This document shows positions 18,419 through 27,312 of a stretch of DNA of 29,268 nt, piece after piece. The notes beneath the pieces are model-generated. The model searched no databases and had not been told where the DNA came from. It worked only from the letters and a program-made list of their open reading frames with translations. Source of the DNA: Nemertoderma westbladi (lineage: Eukaryota; Xenacoelomorpha; Nemertodermatida; Nemertodermatidae); NCBI GenBank assembly GCA_032718475.1, contig JAUCBJ010002502.1, forward strand, positions 1 to 29,268. The letters are read 5' to 3'. The position numbers were made by a program, and so were the translations under genes. Positions within the stretch are counted from its first letter, which is position 1. Each line of letters begins with the position of its first letter.

Positions 18419-18860
18419 GTTAGTAGCTATTTATTATTCTATTGAGGTTGTTGCTTGATCTCGTTAAAGCGAAGAAACATTAGGTAGACAGATAAGTACA
18501 GTTACTGTACAGTACAGTGTACTGGTATGTCGTTTGACTTTCTATAGAAACATAAATCATGTGTTGTTTGTTCTAAGGCGATTGTGCAAGAATTGTTAGT
18601 TGATAAGGAAAAATAAATCCATTATCATATCTAGTTTCACTAGAAATTATTTTATGGTTGGTTTTCTGGTTGGTACTGATTACAAACGTACACCATGACC
18701 AGTCATTTTCTGATGACACGAACATTTTTCTACAAATCTCCTATCATATTTCTTGAAATTTGAGACACAAATTCAACTAACACCCCTTAATGTCCGTGAC
18801 ATGAATCCAGAACATCCAATTTTGCCATTAAATTTTTTAAATTATTAAATTTAAAAATTA
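18419..18860. other. GPCR downstream intron, no exon found
   Basis: AT-rich DNA. A GTAC-palindrome stretch (ACTGTACAGTACAGTGTACT) lies near 18505-18525. I searched by eye for a TM5-TM6 or TM7 exon and saw none. Confidence 0.4.
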
Positions 18861-18872
18861 AATTTTAAATTA
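18861..18872 (+). repeat. possible target-site duplication, left
   Basis: AATTTTAAATTA, repeated at 20219-20230 on the other side of the LINE. The word is simple, so the support is modest. Confidence 0.5.
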
Positions 18873-18882
18873 CTACTACGTA

Positions 18883-19393
18883 CTAGGTCGAGCGAACTTG
18901 GACAGTGGAAAAGAGATCCTTCCAGGCTTCCCGATTCTCCATAGTTGTCGCAATTTCGTTTCTCCCAAGTTCAGTATCCCTTTCAAGTTGATCTATATAT
19001 GTTATGGCCAGTCGTCCACGACTACGCTTTCCATGAATTGGTTGCCAGAAAAGTAGATCTGGTATGACCTCGTCTTTACTTCGCCAACAGTGCCCACTGA
19101 ATCTTAATCTGTGTTCACGGAGGGTGGTTGATATAGGTGGTATTGTACCATAAAGTTCAGCGTTTGTTATGTGTTGTCTCCAGCTGATGTTTAGGGCTGC
19201 CCTTAGTAGTCTTGTGTAGCAACCATCAATTCTTTGTTCAAGTGATTTAGTCAGTGTCCAGGTCTCACCCCCATATAAAAATACACTTTCCACTGTGGCT
19301 CGAAAGAACTTAGTCTTCAGGTGCCTGGAGAGATCTGATTTCCAGATGGTATCCATTTTTGATAGAGCTACCCAAGCCTTTGCTTTCCTAACT
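18883..19393 (-). pseudogene. C-terminal domain of the second LINE
   Basis: Continues the gene in a new frame: RKAKAWVALSKMD, FRATVESVFLYGGETWTLT, YTRLLRAALNISW, HRLRFSGHCWRSKDEV, GKRSRGRLAITYIDQL and ENREAWKDLFSTV. The domain parallels that of the LINE at 10024-10994. It is separated from the RT frame only by the small duplication and stop near 19393-19407, so the inactivation looks recent. Confidence 0.85.
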
Positions 19394-19405
19394 AACTTCT
19401 ATGTC

Positions 19406-20215
19406 CTATTTGCTACTCTCTATCCATGATCCAAGGTACTGGAAGTCATCGACCTTCCTTAGTTGATTATTATCAATGGTTGTCAAGTTTTCATCAACAT
19501 TAAAGGTCATGAATTCGGTCTTGGTAGCATTTATATGCAATCCAACCTCCTTAGCAGCCCTCTCCACTTTATTTAGTAGAAGCTGTGCATCTGCTAGCAT
19601 ATTAGAGAGCAGGGCGATGTCATCCGCAAAGTCAGTATCTGTGACTGTAGTTGCCGGATATCTACTACTTCTGCGTTCTTGAAGTGTGAATCCCAGATCT
19701 TCACCCTTTGTGGCCGTCCTCATTGCGTAATCCAGCACAATTACAAATAGTAATGGTGCTAATGTGTCACCTTGCAGTACCCCAGCCAGGATTGAGAAAA
19801 ACTCAGTTTCACCATCTGGTGAGAGTACCTGCACTTCTGTGTCACAATATAACAATCCAATGCCAGCAACAATTACTTCTGGTATTCCATAAGCTCTTAG
19901 GATTTCAAGCATTTTGCTTCTATGGATAGAGTCGAATGCCTTCTTGAAGTCCACAAAAGTCATGACTGCGGGGAGATTCTTTGACTTAATTCCTTCAATC
20001 AGTCTCCGTAGTGCAAGTATCTGAGCTATTGTTGATCTACTTGGTCGAAATCCGTTTTGGCTCTTATGCAGTAGTTTCTCTATGTGAGGCCTAATCATAA
20101 TCATTTTATTGTATATTTTGGCAGCTACCACAAGCAGACAGATCCCACGATAGTTTGTTGGTATACCGAGGTCTCCTTTCTTGGGGAGAGGCTTTAGTTG
20201 ACCTTTAGTCAACAT
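19406..20215 (-). pseudogene. RT domain of the second LINE
   Basis: The frame starts at LKPLPKKGDLG with no endonuclease, so the copy is 5'-truncated. It contains NYRGICLLVVAAKIYN, SQNGFRPSRST, MTFVDFKKAFDS (first catalytic Asp), AGVLQGDTLAPLLF, TDTDFADDIALLS (catalytic FADD) and VDDFQYLGSWIESSK. It stops at TAG; a four-base TTAG duplication just after (GTTAGTTAG) shifts the frame relative to the following part. A few residues are missing after KIYNKMI. Confidence 0.87.
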
Positions 20216-20218
20216 AAT

Positions 20219-20230
20219 AATTTTAAATTA
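20219..20230 (+). repeat. possible target-site duplication, right
   Basis: AATTTTAAATTA, matching 18861-18872 exactly. Confidence 0.5.
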
Positions 20231-20241
20231 AATTAAATCTT

Positions 20242-20303
20242 AACATTAGTCGTTATTTCTTAATATCATTCAAACATTAGTCGTTATTTCTTAATATCAT
20301 TCA
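20242..20303. repeat. 31-bp perfect tandem duplication
   Basis: AACATTAGTCGTTATTTCTT plus eleven more bases occurs twice back to back (20242-20272, 20273-20303), just outside the LINE's right target duplication. Confidence 0.93.
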
Positions 20304-20843
20304 GAGGTTGCCTTACAAGGATTCCAAATTTTTGGAAAATTTTATTTATGTATGAATAGCTAGCTAGCTATATAGATATTGTATAGGCATACAAATGCCT
20401 TCGTAATATAAGGCCTGCTCATCCCCAATGATCAGCTTGTCATATTAGTCAAGCAGACAGGGGTGACCACCGTTCAAACCGTATGACTGCAGTTTTTTGC
20501 TGAAAGTGTTCACTTGTATAACTATAAGACATTTGAAATTATGTTATTATATATCACATCACATAGTCAGCCAGCATTGATTTTTTTCTACAACACTATT
20601 TAACTTAACGACAGATGTTTCGCATAGCAACAAGGTTAAATTAACATGAATAGGTATTGTTATACATAAATAAATGAGGTTAATATAAATACGAATAAAC
20701 TAAGCTTGAGAATATACAAATATAAGGAATTATGTTTGCAATTGAAATAAGCATTATGTTTGAAATAATGGGTTACAAATTTTGTAGTGCACATTTGGAG
20801 CTCATCATTGAGGCTAATTAATGCACCGACCCGACATACCTCT
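20304..20843. other. AT-rich DNA without gene
   Basis: Short GCTAGCTAGCTATATAG palindromic run near 20358. No exon, gene or element was recognised. Confidence 0.45.
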
Positions 20844-21370
20844 CACCCCGTGCCAAAATAGGAAATCAACTTTGGAAAATCACCATGGACCAAGTTTTGC
20901 ATGGTTATCTATCGGGTCAATACAAACCCAAAAATAGTATTTTTTAAATATTCTGTCGTTTGGTTTTTGAGATATTGGCATTTTTCATTTTTTGAAAAAA
21001 TACCGGCACTTTTCAAAATTATGTACCAGAAAAAATTATATCACCATGTCCAATTGTTATTAAAAAGTTAAAGTCAGGTCAAGAAAAATCCAAAAATTGT
21101 ATTTTCTAAATATTCTGTCGTTTGGTTTTCATGATATCGGCATTTTCCATATTTTGAAAAAATACTGGCACTTTTCAAAAATATATGTACCAAAAAAATT
21201 AAATTACCATGTCCAATGGTTACTATAAAGTGAGAGTTAGGTCTAGAGAAACCCAAAAATAGTATTTTTAAAATATTCTTTCATTTGGTTTTCAAGATAT
21301 CGGCATTTTTCATTCTTTGAAAAAGTACAAGTAATTTTCAAAAATGCATATGAAAGAAATTTAATCACCA
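20844..21370 (+). repeat. left long TIR with three 161-bp subrepeats
   Basis: After the 37-base terminal segment, units start with [C/T]ACCATG at 20881, 21042, 21205 and (partial) 21366, so the period is 161-163. Each carries the word TTCTGTCGTTTGGTTTT, then GATATCGGCATTTTTCAT, then a TTTTCAAAA stretch. Confidence 0.88.
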
Positions 21371-21441
21371 TACCCATGACACAACTGTAACACACACAGT
21401 CCCTAAATATAAATTCAGTTACTCTGGAGTACTACAAGCGC

Positions 21442-23316
21442 CTAGAATTGTACAAAGAAACAGCCTGTAAAAGGTTTTTTAGAATAGTCTGGATGGTCAA
21501 TCGATTTAATCTTGTAGTTCTCCCATATGCTGTGGGTGAAGTCATAGTGAACAGACTCAGATGCCTGCTCACTGTAACTACCTAAACCATTGCCGGTTGC
21601 ATTACAGAAGTCTGGTATATGGTGAAATATGGCATGGACTTTAGATGTAATGGACAGGTTTAGTTTCAAATAAGCCATCTTGAACTCATCAATAGTTTTT
21701 TTTAAATGAGCTTTCAAGATTGGAACCATAGCAAGCATCTATTACTCTAGAAAAGCTGTTAAATGCTGTAACCTTCGACCGCCGATGGTGCTAATGACTC
21801 CAGATTTGTTTTCTTTAACAATGTTCTACAGCTGTTTCCGGTGAACTCACCACCATGTAGTGCCTCCCTTTGAAATGACAAGCAGTAACCCAGGTTCCAC
21901 AATCTGACCAAACACGACACAACCCATCATACATATGATTGAAGGGGCCAGTTAGTAGATGTAGTTCATGTATTAGCAATGGTGCATTCTCATCTATGCC
22001 TGGGCTGTGCATAACCGGCAGATGAACCACGTTATCGAATTATTTTGATTTAGAGTGATCTGCACCAGAATAATAATTCCAGAACATCTCAGTTAGCGAT
22101 TTCAGTGTCCTATCCTGTCCTTTGTTAATGAGGATTTGTTTCCCAGCATTACACCAGCTGCATGGATGTGAGCTTGAATGTGACATTATACCTAATAAAA
22201 TATTACAAAGTTTAAGGTCAACTGCAAGTGTATATTTCAGTGGAAAGTCATTGAGTTTCAGTTTGCCCCATAACCTTATCATGATCGAATTCTCTTGTAT
22301 GGCGGGTATAATTCCAAGAATGAATAGTTTCTTAACTCCACCTTCTTTAAACTTCTTATAAAATTGCTTTGGAGCTAATGTTGCACTTGTCACAGGAATA
22401 TCAACGTCATCAGATAGTTGAATGATGGACAAAGTAAGCTTAAAAAATCCACCACCACCATCAGCACCGAACTTTATTAAGCAATTATTTATTGAGAAAT
22501 ATTCATCAGCGACATGGTCTGCGTTTAAAGTCTTTCTCAACAACAGATTTTGAACTACAGGCAGATTTAAATCTTTTTGGATATGGCCAACATCATCTGC
22601 AGATAGCTGCATATAAGCAGATATACTTGAACCTGACGATGTAACTGAGATTACATGCCATGCCCTTCTCTAGTTGGCAGTTCAACAGATTCCCCAGGGG
22701 TAGAAAATTTCCGTTTTAATACTGATGATGCAAACTTCTCTGAAGCCTGTGGACTAGATTCAAGCAAGAGACGTGTCATATTTTCCATCCGATCTCGTCG
22801 ACTGCAGAAATGACGTATACCAGGTCCAACTTTAGAATGACAATATAAACATAATCTTATAATATGAGGTGTTGTAATAGAGGGTGTTGTTTCTGCTGAA
22901 TCCTGTACCTTTGGACGACCGCGGGATCTCTCACTGGATGACTTTGAACTCTTTCGTGGAGGATAAAGATTCACACGAGCTTTCTCACAAAGAACGCAAT
23001 CACAAAAACTGGAGTTAAACTTTGTCTCCAGAAGACGAGTGTTTGGAGCTTTCACTACCTCCATGTGGTTGAATAGAACCACAGTACGATTATACATGTC
23101 CCTTCCATAATCACTGACTGTAACTCTACAGTAAACACTCAGAGCATTAGGGAGTCTCCTATCAGATTTGTCAAGTTTACAAAAGAAATGTTCATTGATA
23201 ATCTCATATTGTTTCTCAGTTATTTGCCGCATATCTTGTGTCTTTGAAAGAAGGCAGATAAGAAGGGCATCTAGGCATAAGGCATCTAGACTGTATCTAA
23301 ATAATCCAATACTCAA
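21442..23316 (-). pseudogene. candidate transposase of the long-TIR element, two zinc fingers, decayed
   Basis: Minus-strand gene in four pieces. Piece 1 (23316-22651) has SDRRLPNALSVYCR, then two Cys-rich fingers: CDCVLCEKAR, and LCLYCHSKVGPGIRHFC. It then has SSVLKRKFSTPG. After a +1 shift near 22645, piece 2 (22612-22040) has FGADGGGGFFKLTLSI, GGVKKLFILGIIPAIQEN, YTLAVDLKLCNILLG, SHSSSHPCSWCNAGK and DRTLKSL. An in-frame TAA then precedes DNVVHLPVM and PLLIHELHLLTGPFNHMYDG. Another shift near 21860 leads to GGEFTGNSCRTLLKK. The last piece (21738-21442) has LNLSITSKVHAIFHHIPDF and GLGSYSEQASESVHYDF. From memory this domain order recurs in many multicopy uncharacterised genes of invertebrates. 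The catalytic chemistry is unproven; possible acidic residues are D in AVDLKL, E in HELHLL and E in YSEQASE. Confidence 0.75.
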
Positions 23317-23929
23317 TAGCAGTAGGTACAGTAATTACAGTATGGCTACTATTCGTATTGGTGCAGCCTACAGTATAGTATACAGTATTACCTAGATTAG
23401 TTTATTCTGCACTGTTGAAAGGTGCTGTATTTCGATGGACAGTCTCAAGTTAAATTGTGTTTTGGAACCAATACTCTACAACAGTACAGTAGGCCTACTA
23501 TTTTCATTATTGCAGGCTACAGTATACAGGTGTACTCTACAGTCTGACAGTACATAGTTCTGTACTATACTTAATCAGACTTTGAAAATGGTTGCTACTC
23601 AGGATTAGGCCTACTGATAGCAAAAATAAATAGGCTACTGCACTGACAATGAAAATGAAAGTAGACTGTCGGCCTATATGATATGACCATCAGACTGTCA
23701 AGTTAAGCAACTGGCCTTGCAAGCTCTTTCAATTTAAATTTCCCCCCTAAATTGATTTTAAACAGAGGAATTATATTGGGTGACAATAAATTATATTTGC
23801 AGCGCATATTCATTTAATATATTCAAATGATTGGTTTATGTATTTTGATTGCAAAGTTCAATTCTTTAACAATGGCAAAAACAAACATCAAACATCATAT
23901 TTTATTGTAATTAATTAGTCACTACAATG
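23317..23929. other. interior of the long-TIR element, GTAC/TACAGTA-rich, no gene
   Basis: Dense overlapping TACAGTA, CAGTATACAG and GTAC words at 23310-23580 and two TAGGCCTA palindromes (23490, 23606). The promoter and first exon of the minus-strand gene would be expected here but cannot be placed. Confidence 0.45.
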
Positions 23930-24351
23930 AATCTTACACTTTTGAATAACAATTGGACATGGTGATTAAATTTTTTCCAGTACAAAATTTTGAAAAGTTC
24001 TGAAATTTTTTCAAAAAATGAACAATGCTGATATTTTGAAAACCAAACGACAGAATATGTTAAAAATACTATTCTTGGGTTTGCCTTGACCTGACTTTCA
24101 CTTTTGGCAACAATTGGACATGGTGATTTAATTTTTTCGGCACTTAATTTTGAAAAGTGCTGGTACTTTTTCAAAAAATGAAAAATGCCGATATCTCAAA
24201 AACCAAACGACAGAATATGTTAAAAATACTATTTTTGGGTTTGTATTGACCTGATGGATAACCATGAAAAAACATGGTCCATAGTCTTTCCCAAAGGATA
24301 GTCTTTCCCTTTTGATTTTCCAAAGTGGATTTCCAATTTTGGCACGGGGTG
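23930..24351 (-). repeat. right long TIR with two or more subrepeats
   Basis: The reverse complement of the left TIR: GACATGGTGATT marks unit borders near 23961 and 24123, 162 apart. AACCAAACGACAGAATATG occurs in each unit. One local 17-base repeat (ATAGTCTTTCCC twice, 24281-24309) is an insertion absent from the left arm. Confidence 0.88.
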
Positions 24352-24530
24352 CTCTATCTCCTCAGGAATACCTGATGCCAGCTCACTAAAACACTAAATA
24401 TGTATCCTCAAGAAGCCACAGAAGTGAGTTTGAATGTGAATTCGTAGCCAACAGATATAGTATATGGATGTAATTGGCTCTTACTACTACAACTAGACTG
24501 TAGATATAGCAGTGTTCACCGAAATTGAAA

Positions 24531-24690
24531 CCCTATCCCCCATGACTTTCGAGAGATTATCCCTATCTTCAAGGCCAGTGTCCTTTAAGAGGCATCTCAA
24601 GAAACTCATGCTGTCCACCAGGCTTATTTTCTCCATGGTGCTGTCAAAGCACAACATTGTACACATACTTACTTGTCCTTACGAGTCATG
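24531..24690 (-). mobile_element. remnant of the first LINE family, 3' part
   Basis: Matches 10070-10235 closely: CCCATGAC, ATC-TTCAAGGCCAGTGTCCTTTAAGA (given in parts), CATCTCAAGAAA and CATG-CTGTCCACCA words occur in the same order and orientation. It represents about 160 bases of the LINE C-terminal coding region, with indels. Confidence 0.8.
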
Positions 24691-24699
24691 CAAATTACA

Positions 24700-25170
24700 A
24701 TTTAGAGCATGGCAACTACATCTTGCAATGGAACAATATCTTAATTGTATCCACACGATGCTATTTGTAATATGGACTCAGGAGCCATTAGTGGGACACC
24801 TGGATTTATTAATTAATTATTTATTAATTAATTATTATTAATTTAAATTTATTAATTAACTTTAACATAACTAATGATAATAACATCTGCTTCCTCATGT
24901 TTGAATTGAGTTATTTTCACCCACTAAGCTCAGATTTATTACTCATACTCACTATTATGTAAATCTCACCTTTAATGTTTCTAGAATAAGTTTTAAACAA
25001 ATCGTAAAGTTCAATGGAAGTCCATATCGCTAATGGTATAGCTAATGGCTAGTAGCACATTTTATCTAAAATACGATCAAACACTTGTGCTCTGGGATTA
25101 TTAGTAACATACTCTCTGTTTTCAACAACATTATCATTAATATTAGGATGCACATTAAGGTGGAGTGAAA
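24700..25170. other. AT-rich DNA without gene
   Basis: Contains a TTAATTAATTA simple-sequence tract at 24806-24860. No coding signal. Confidence 0.45.
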
Positions 25171-25179
25171 AACACTTTC

Positions 25180-25540
25180 TTCTCCAAATTAAGTTGGGTT
25201 AGTGAAAAAAGATGACAATTCCCTAAAAATGATATATACAGTTTCACCAAAATATTTCAAAATTTTCAGTCTCCAACACGGGCTTAAAATTTTCAGAAAT
25301 TTTTCATTTTAAAAAGAAAACCCCGCAAGTTACATTTTTATCAGTCAATATTTTTTGTTCCAGTTAAGTTGAGTTAGTGTTAAATAGGTGATTTTTCCCC
25401 CAAATGCGAAAAATACCAAGAAATATTTCAACATCTTTCATCTCTAACCGGGGTTCAAAATTTTCAAAAAAACGCGATTTTTGTACATTGTTATCAGTCT
25501 ATATATTTTTGTTGCAATTAAGTCCAAGTATAGTATTACA
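25180..25540. repeat. diverged tandem repeat, about 185-bp unit x2
   Basis: The order AAGTTGGGTTAGTG, ATATTTCA-AAA, TCTCCAACACGGG, TTAAAATTTTCA, TTACATTTTTATCAGTC, TTTTTGTTCC (25190-25360) is repeated in diverged form as AAGTTGAGTTAGTG, ATATTTCAACA, TCTCTAACCGGGG, TCAAAATTTTCA, GTACATTGTTATCAGTC, TTTTTGTTGC (25365-25515). Confidence 0.6.
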
Positions 25541-26180
25541 CCATGACATGGGATATAGTGTCGTTATACAGGTACCCTCTTTGGTCTCATTTTTTAGTTA
25601 CAAGCGTTTAAAAAAAGTGTCTCTGGTGATATTTCACCAGTTACACTGCAGTTATTCTTCATCCTTTATAGTGATTATTTTGGTACTGATGGAAAGCTGG
25701 CCATGCAAGGAACTCAAGTATGTAACAGAATCTAACTAACTATAACTAACTAGTGAAAAAGTGTTAGTGTTATTCTCCAAAAAAAAAACGAAATATAAAA
25801 ATATTTACAAAAATATTTGACCATCACTACTTTTGTAAAATATATTCAGCATATTTCCATTATAGGCAATGTTAATTGAAATAATTGGGTTAATCAGGTG
25901 TAAAGCGAGCTAGATGTATAAAGCAAGTTATTTTTTTATTATATTTTTTTTAATATATAAATTTTTGTTATTTAAATTCTCTAAAATCATTACAATGTCT
26001 ACAAATATCCTAGCTTTGATCTAATAAACAAAATAAATTATGATAGATTTCGAAGCAATTACATTTTTTACAATATTTGAAAATAAGACCAGTACTGCTA
26101 CAATTGACACTACTAGGCCTACTGTATTCAGGTTTATTCTTTGTAGTAACATGCTGTGTCTATAGGCTACCTTGCTAAAT
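25541..26180. other. AT-rich DNA without gene
   Basis: No exon or element was recognised. One TAGGCCTA palindrome lies at 26114-26121. A small open frame at 25404-25739 has no domain resemblance. Confidence 0.45.
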
Positions 26181-26850
26181 TATGCCTCGAACCTTTAAGA
26201 AAGGCCTAATTCAGAGAGTCGTAAGTGGTCTAATGATTCTCGCAAGATCTGCAGACCGCTGTGACTCGTGTACAAATTCACGAGTTATGAAGGTATGAAG
26301 CTGCCGAAGTATTTGGTGGACCCCGAAGTACGATTTCCGACACGTTTGTTGGAATACATTGTTCTAGAATTTAGAAGTTCTAGTTATCGCGCTAAAGGAC
26401 TTTGCAGAATTTGGGTTCCCACTTGATAAACAAGAATTTGTCGATCTTTCAGAAAATTATATATCTAAGATTGGTAAGGAATATTTGTTTTCACAAACTT
26501 TAGGATGACCTGGAAAATAATGGATGCATTCATTTATGATTCGATGGAAGTCTGAGTCTATTCGCACTCCTGAGGTTCTCACTTTGACACAAGCCTATGG
26601 TTGCAACCGAGTGGTTATGGAAGCCTGGATCACTCTACTTAAGAATAAATTGAGAGATAATTGAGAGCATTGAGAGCATATAGGAGAGGATAGACCAGTA
26701 CAAATATTTAACTGCGATGAGAGTGGGTTGGGAACAAATCCATAATTTCAGTAAATGTAATTCCTGAATCAGGAAAATATATATAATATTGGCAACTGTT
26801 AGCGCAGTTGGTAGAAAGTTCCCACCCATGGTACTATTTAAAGGAAATAG
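26181..26850 (+). pseudogene. second pogo/Tigger-like transposase, heavily decayed
   Basis: Starts with ATGCCTCGAACC (MPRTFKK) at about 26182. EVFGGPRSTISDTF-like helix-turn-helix sequence follows near 26305, FAEFGFPLDKQEF near 26405, and ENYISKIGKEY near 26455. FNCDESGLGTNP with the first catalytic Asp lies near 26712, and ILATVSAVGRKFPPMVLFKG, the family's conserved beta-strands, near 26785-26845. Several frameshifts and stops interrupt it, and the second and third catalytic acids are absent. It differs from the intact gene at 675, so it is another lineage of the superfamily rather than a copy. Confidence 0.8.
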
Positions 26851-26948
26851 TTTAATATGTAGTTCAAGTCTCCATATAGTAAGTTCTTTCTAAGTCAGGA
26901 ATATTCTCATTTGACCCCCAAGTAATACCTATGGAAAAATTGTCACCG

Positions 26949-27224
26949 AATCCAGCTCAGATACAATGTCTTACACCCACCCCTTCCAATCCAGCTCAGA
27001 TACATAGTCTCACTCTTACACCCACCCCTTTCAATATAGCAGCTCAGATACAAAGTCTTACACCCACACCTCTTTAAATATAGCAGCTCAGATACAAAGT
27101 CTTACACCCACCCCTTACAAAACAGCTCCGATACAAAGTCTTAGACCCACCCCTTACAATACAGCTCAGATACAACGTCTTACACATACCGCTTCCAATA
27201 CACCTCAGATAAAAAGTCTTAAAG
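26949..27224. repeat. minisatellite, 7 units of 39-47 bp
   Basis: The unit reads CAGCTCAGATACAAAGTCTT then ACACCCACCCCTTACAATA. Copies differ by small indels and substitutions. No coding frame is credible. Confidence 0.92.
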
Positions 27225-27248
27225 TGGGAGAGCCCAACCAACATGGAA

Positions 27249-27312
27249 GCGTCAAGTGGACACGTCAAGCGGATGCATCAAGCGGATGCATCAAGCGGAC
27301 GCATCAAGAGTC
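27249..27312. repeat. short 13-bp tandem repeat, about 5 units
   Basis: Units of the form GCATCAAGCGGAT follow one another (GCGTCAAGTGGAC, ACGTCAAGCGGAT, GCATCAAGCGGAT twice, GCATCAAG), directly after the larger minisatellite. Confidence 0.9.

Larger units (their letters stand above)
18873..20218 (-). mobile_element. 5'-truncated RT-LINE, second family
   Basis: Minus-strand non-LTR retrotransposon fragment. It is related in domain order to the 9992-14431 LINEs but diverged in sequence. Its 3' end (left) finishes with a short GTAGTAGTA-type tail rather than poly-A, as in RTE-like elements. It lies between 12-bp direct repeats. Confidence 0.82.
20844..24351 (-). mobile_element. DNA-transposon-like element with long TIRs, unnamed family
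   Basis: The termini are exact inverted copies: CACCCCGTGCCAAAAT at 20844-20859 and its reverse complement at 24336-24351. They are followed inward by GGAAATC-ACTTTGGAAAATCA on both sides. CTCT stands immediately outside each end (20840-20843 and 24352-24355), a possible 4-bp target duplication. The inverted repeats extend over 400-520 bases as tandem subrepeats. The interior carries one decayed minus-strand gene. The structure is that of a cut-and-paste transposon; the family is not one I can name. Confidence 0.8.

Noticed and set aside
18419-18445. Reading the exon on to VSSYLLFY and TGA as a receptor C terminus
   Set aside because: A receptor cannot end at TM5, and GTTAGT at 18419 is a good donor. 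Kept only as an alternative exon end.
24512-24841. 109-codon plus-strand open frame
   Set aside because: It overlaps an antisense LINE remnant (24531-24690) and has no motif of its own.
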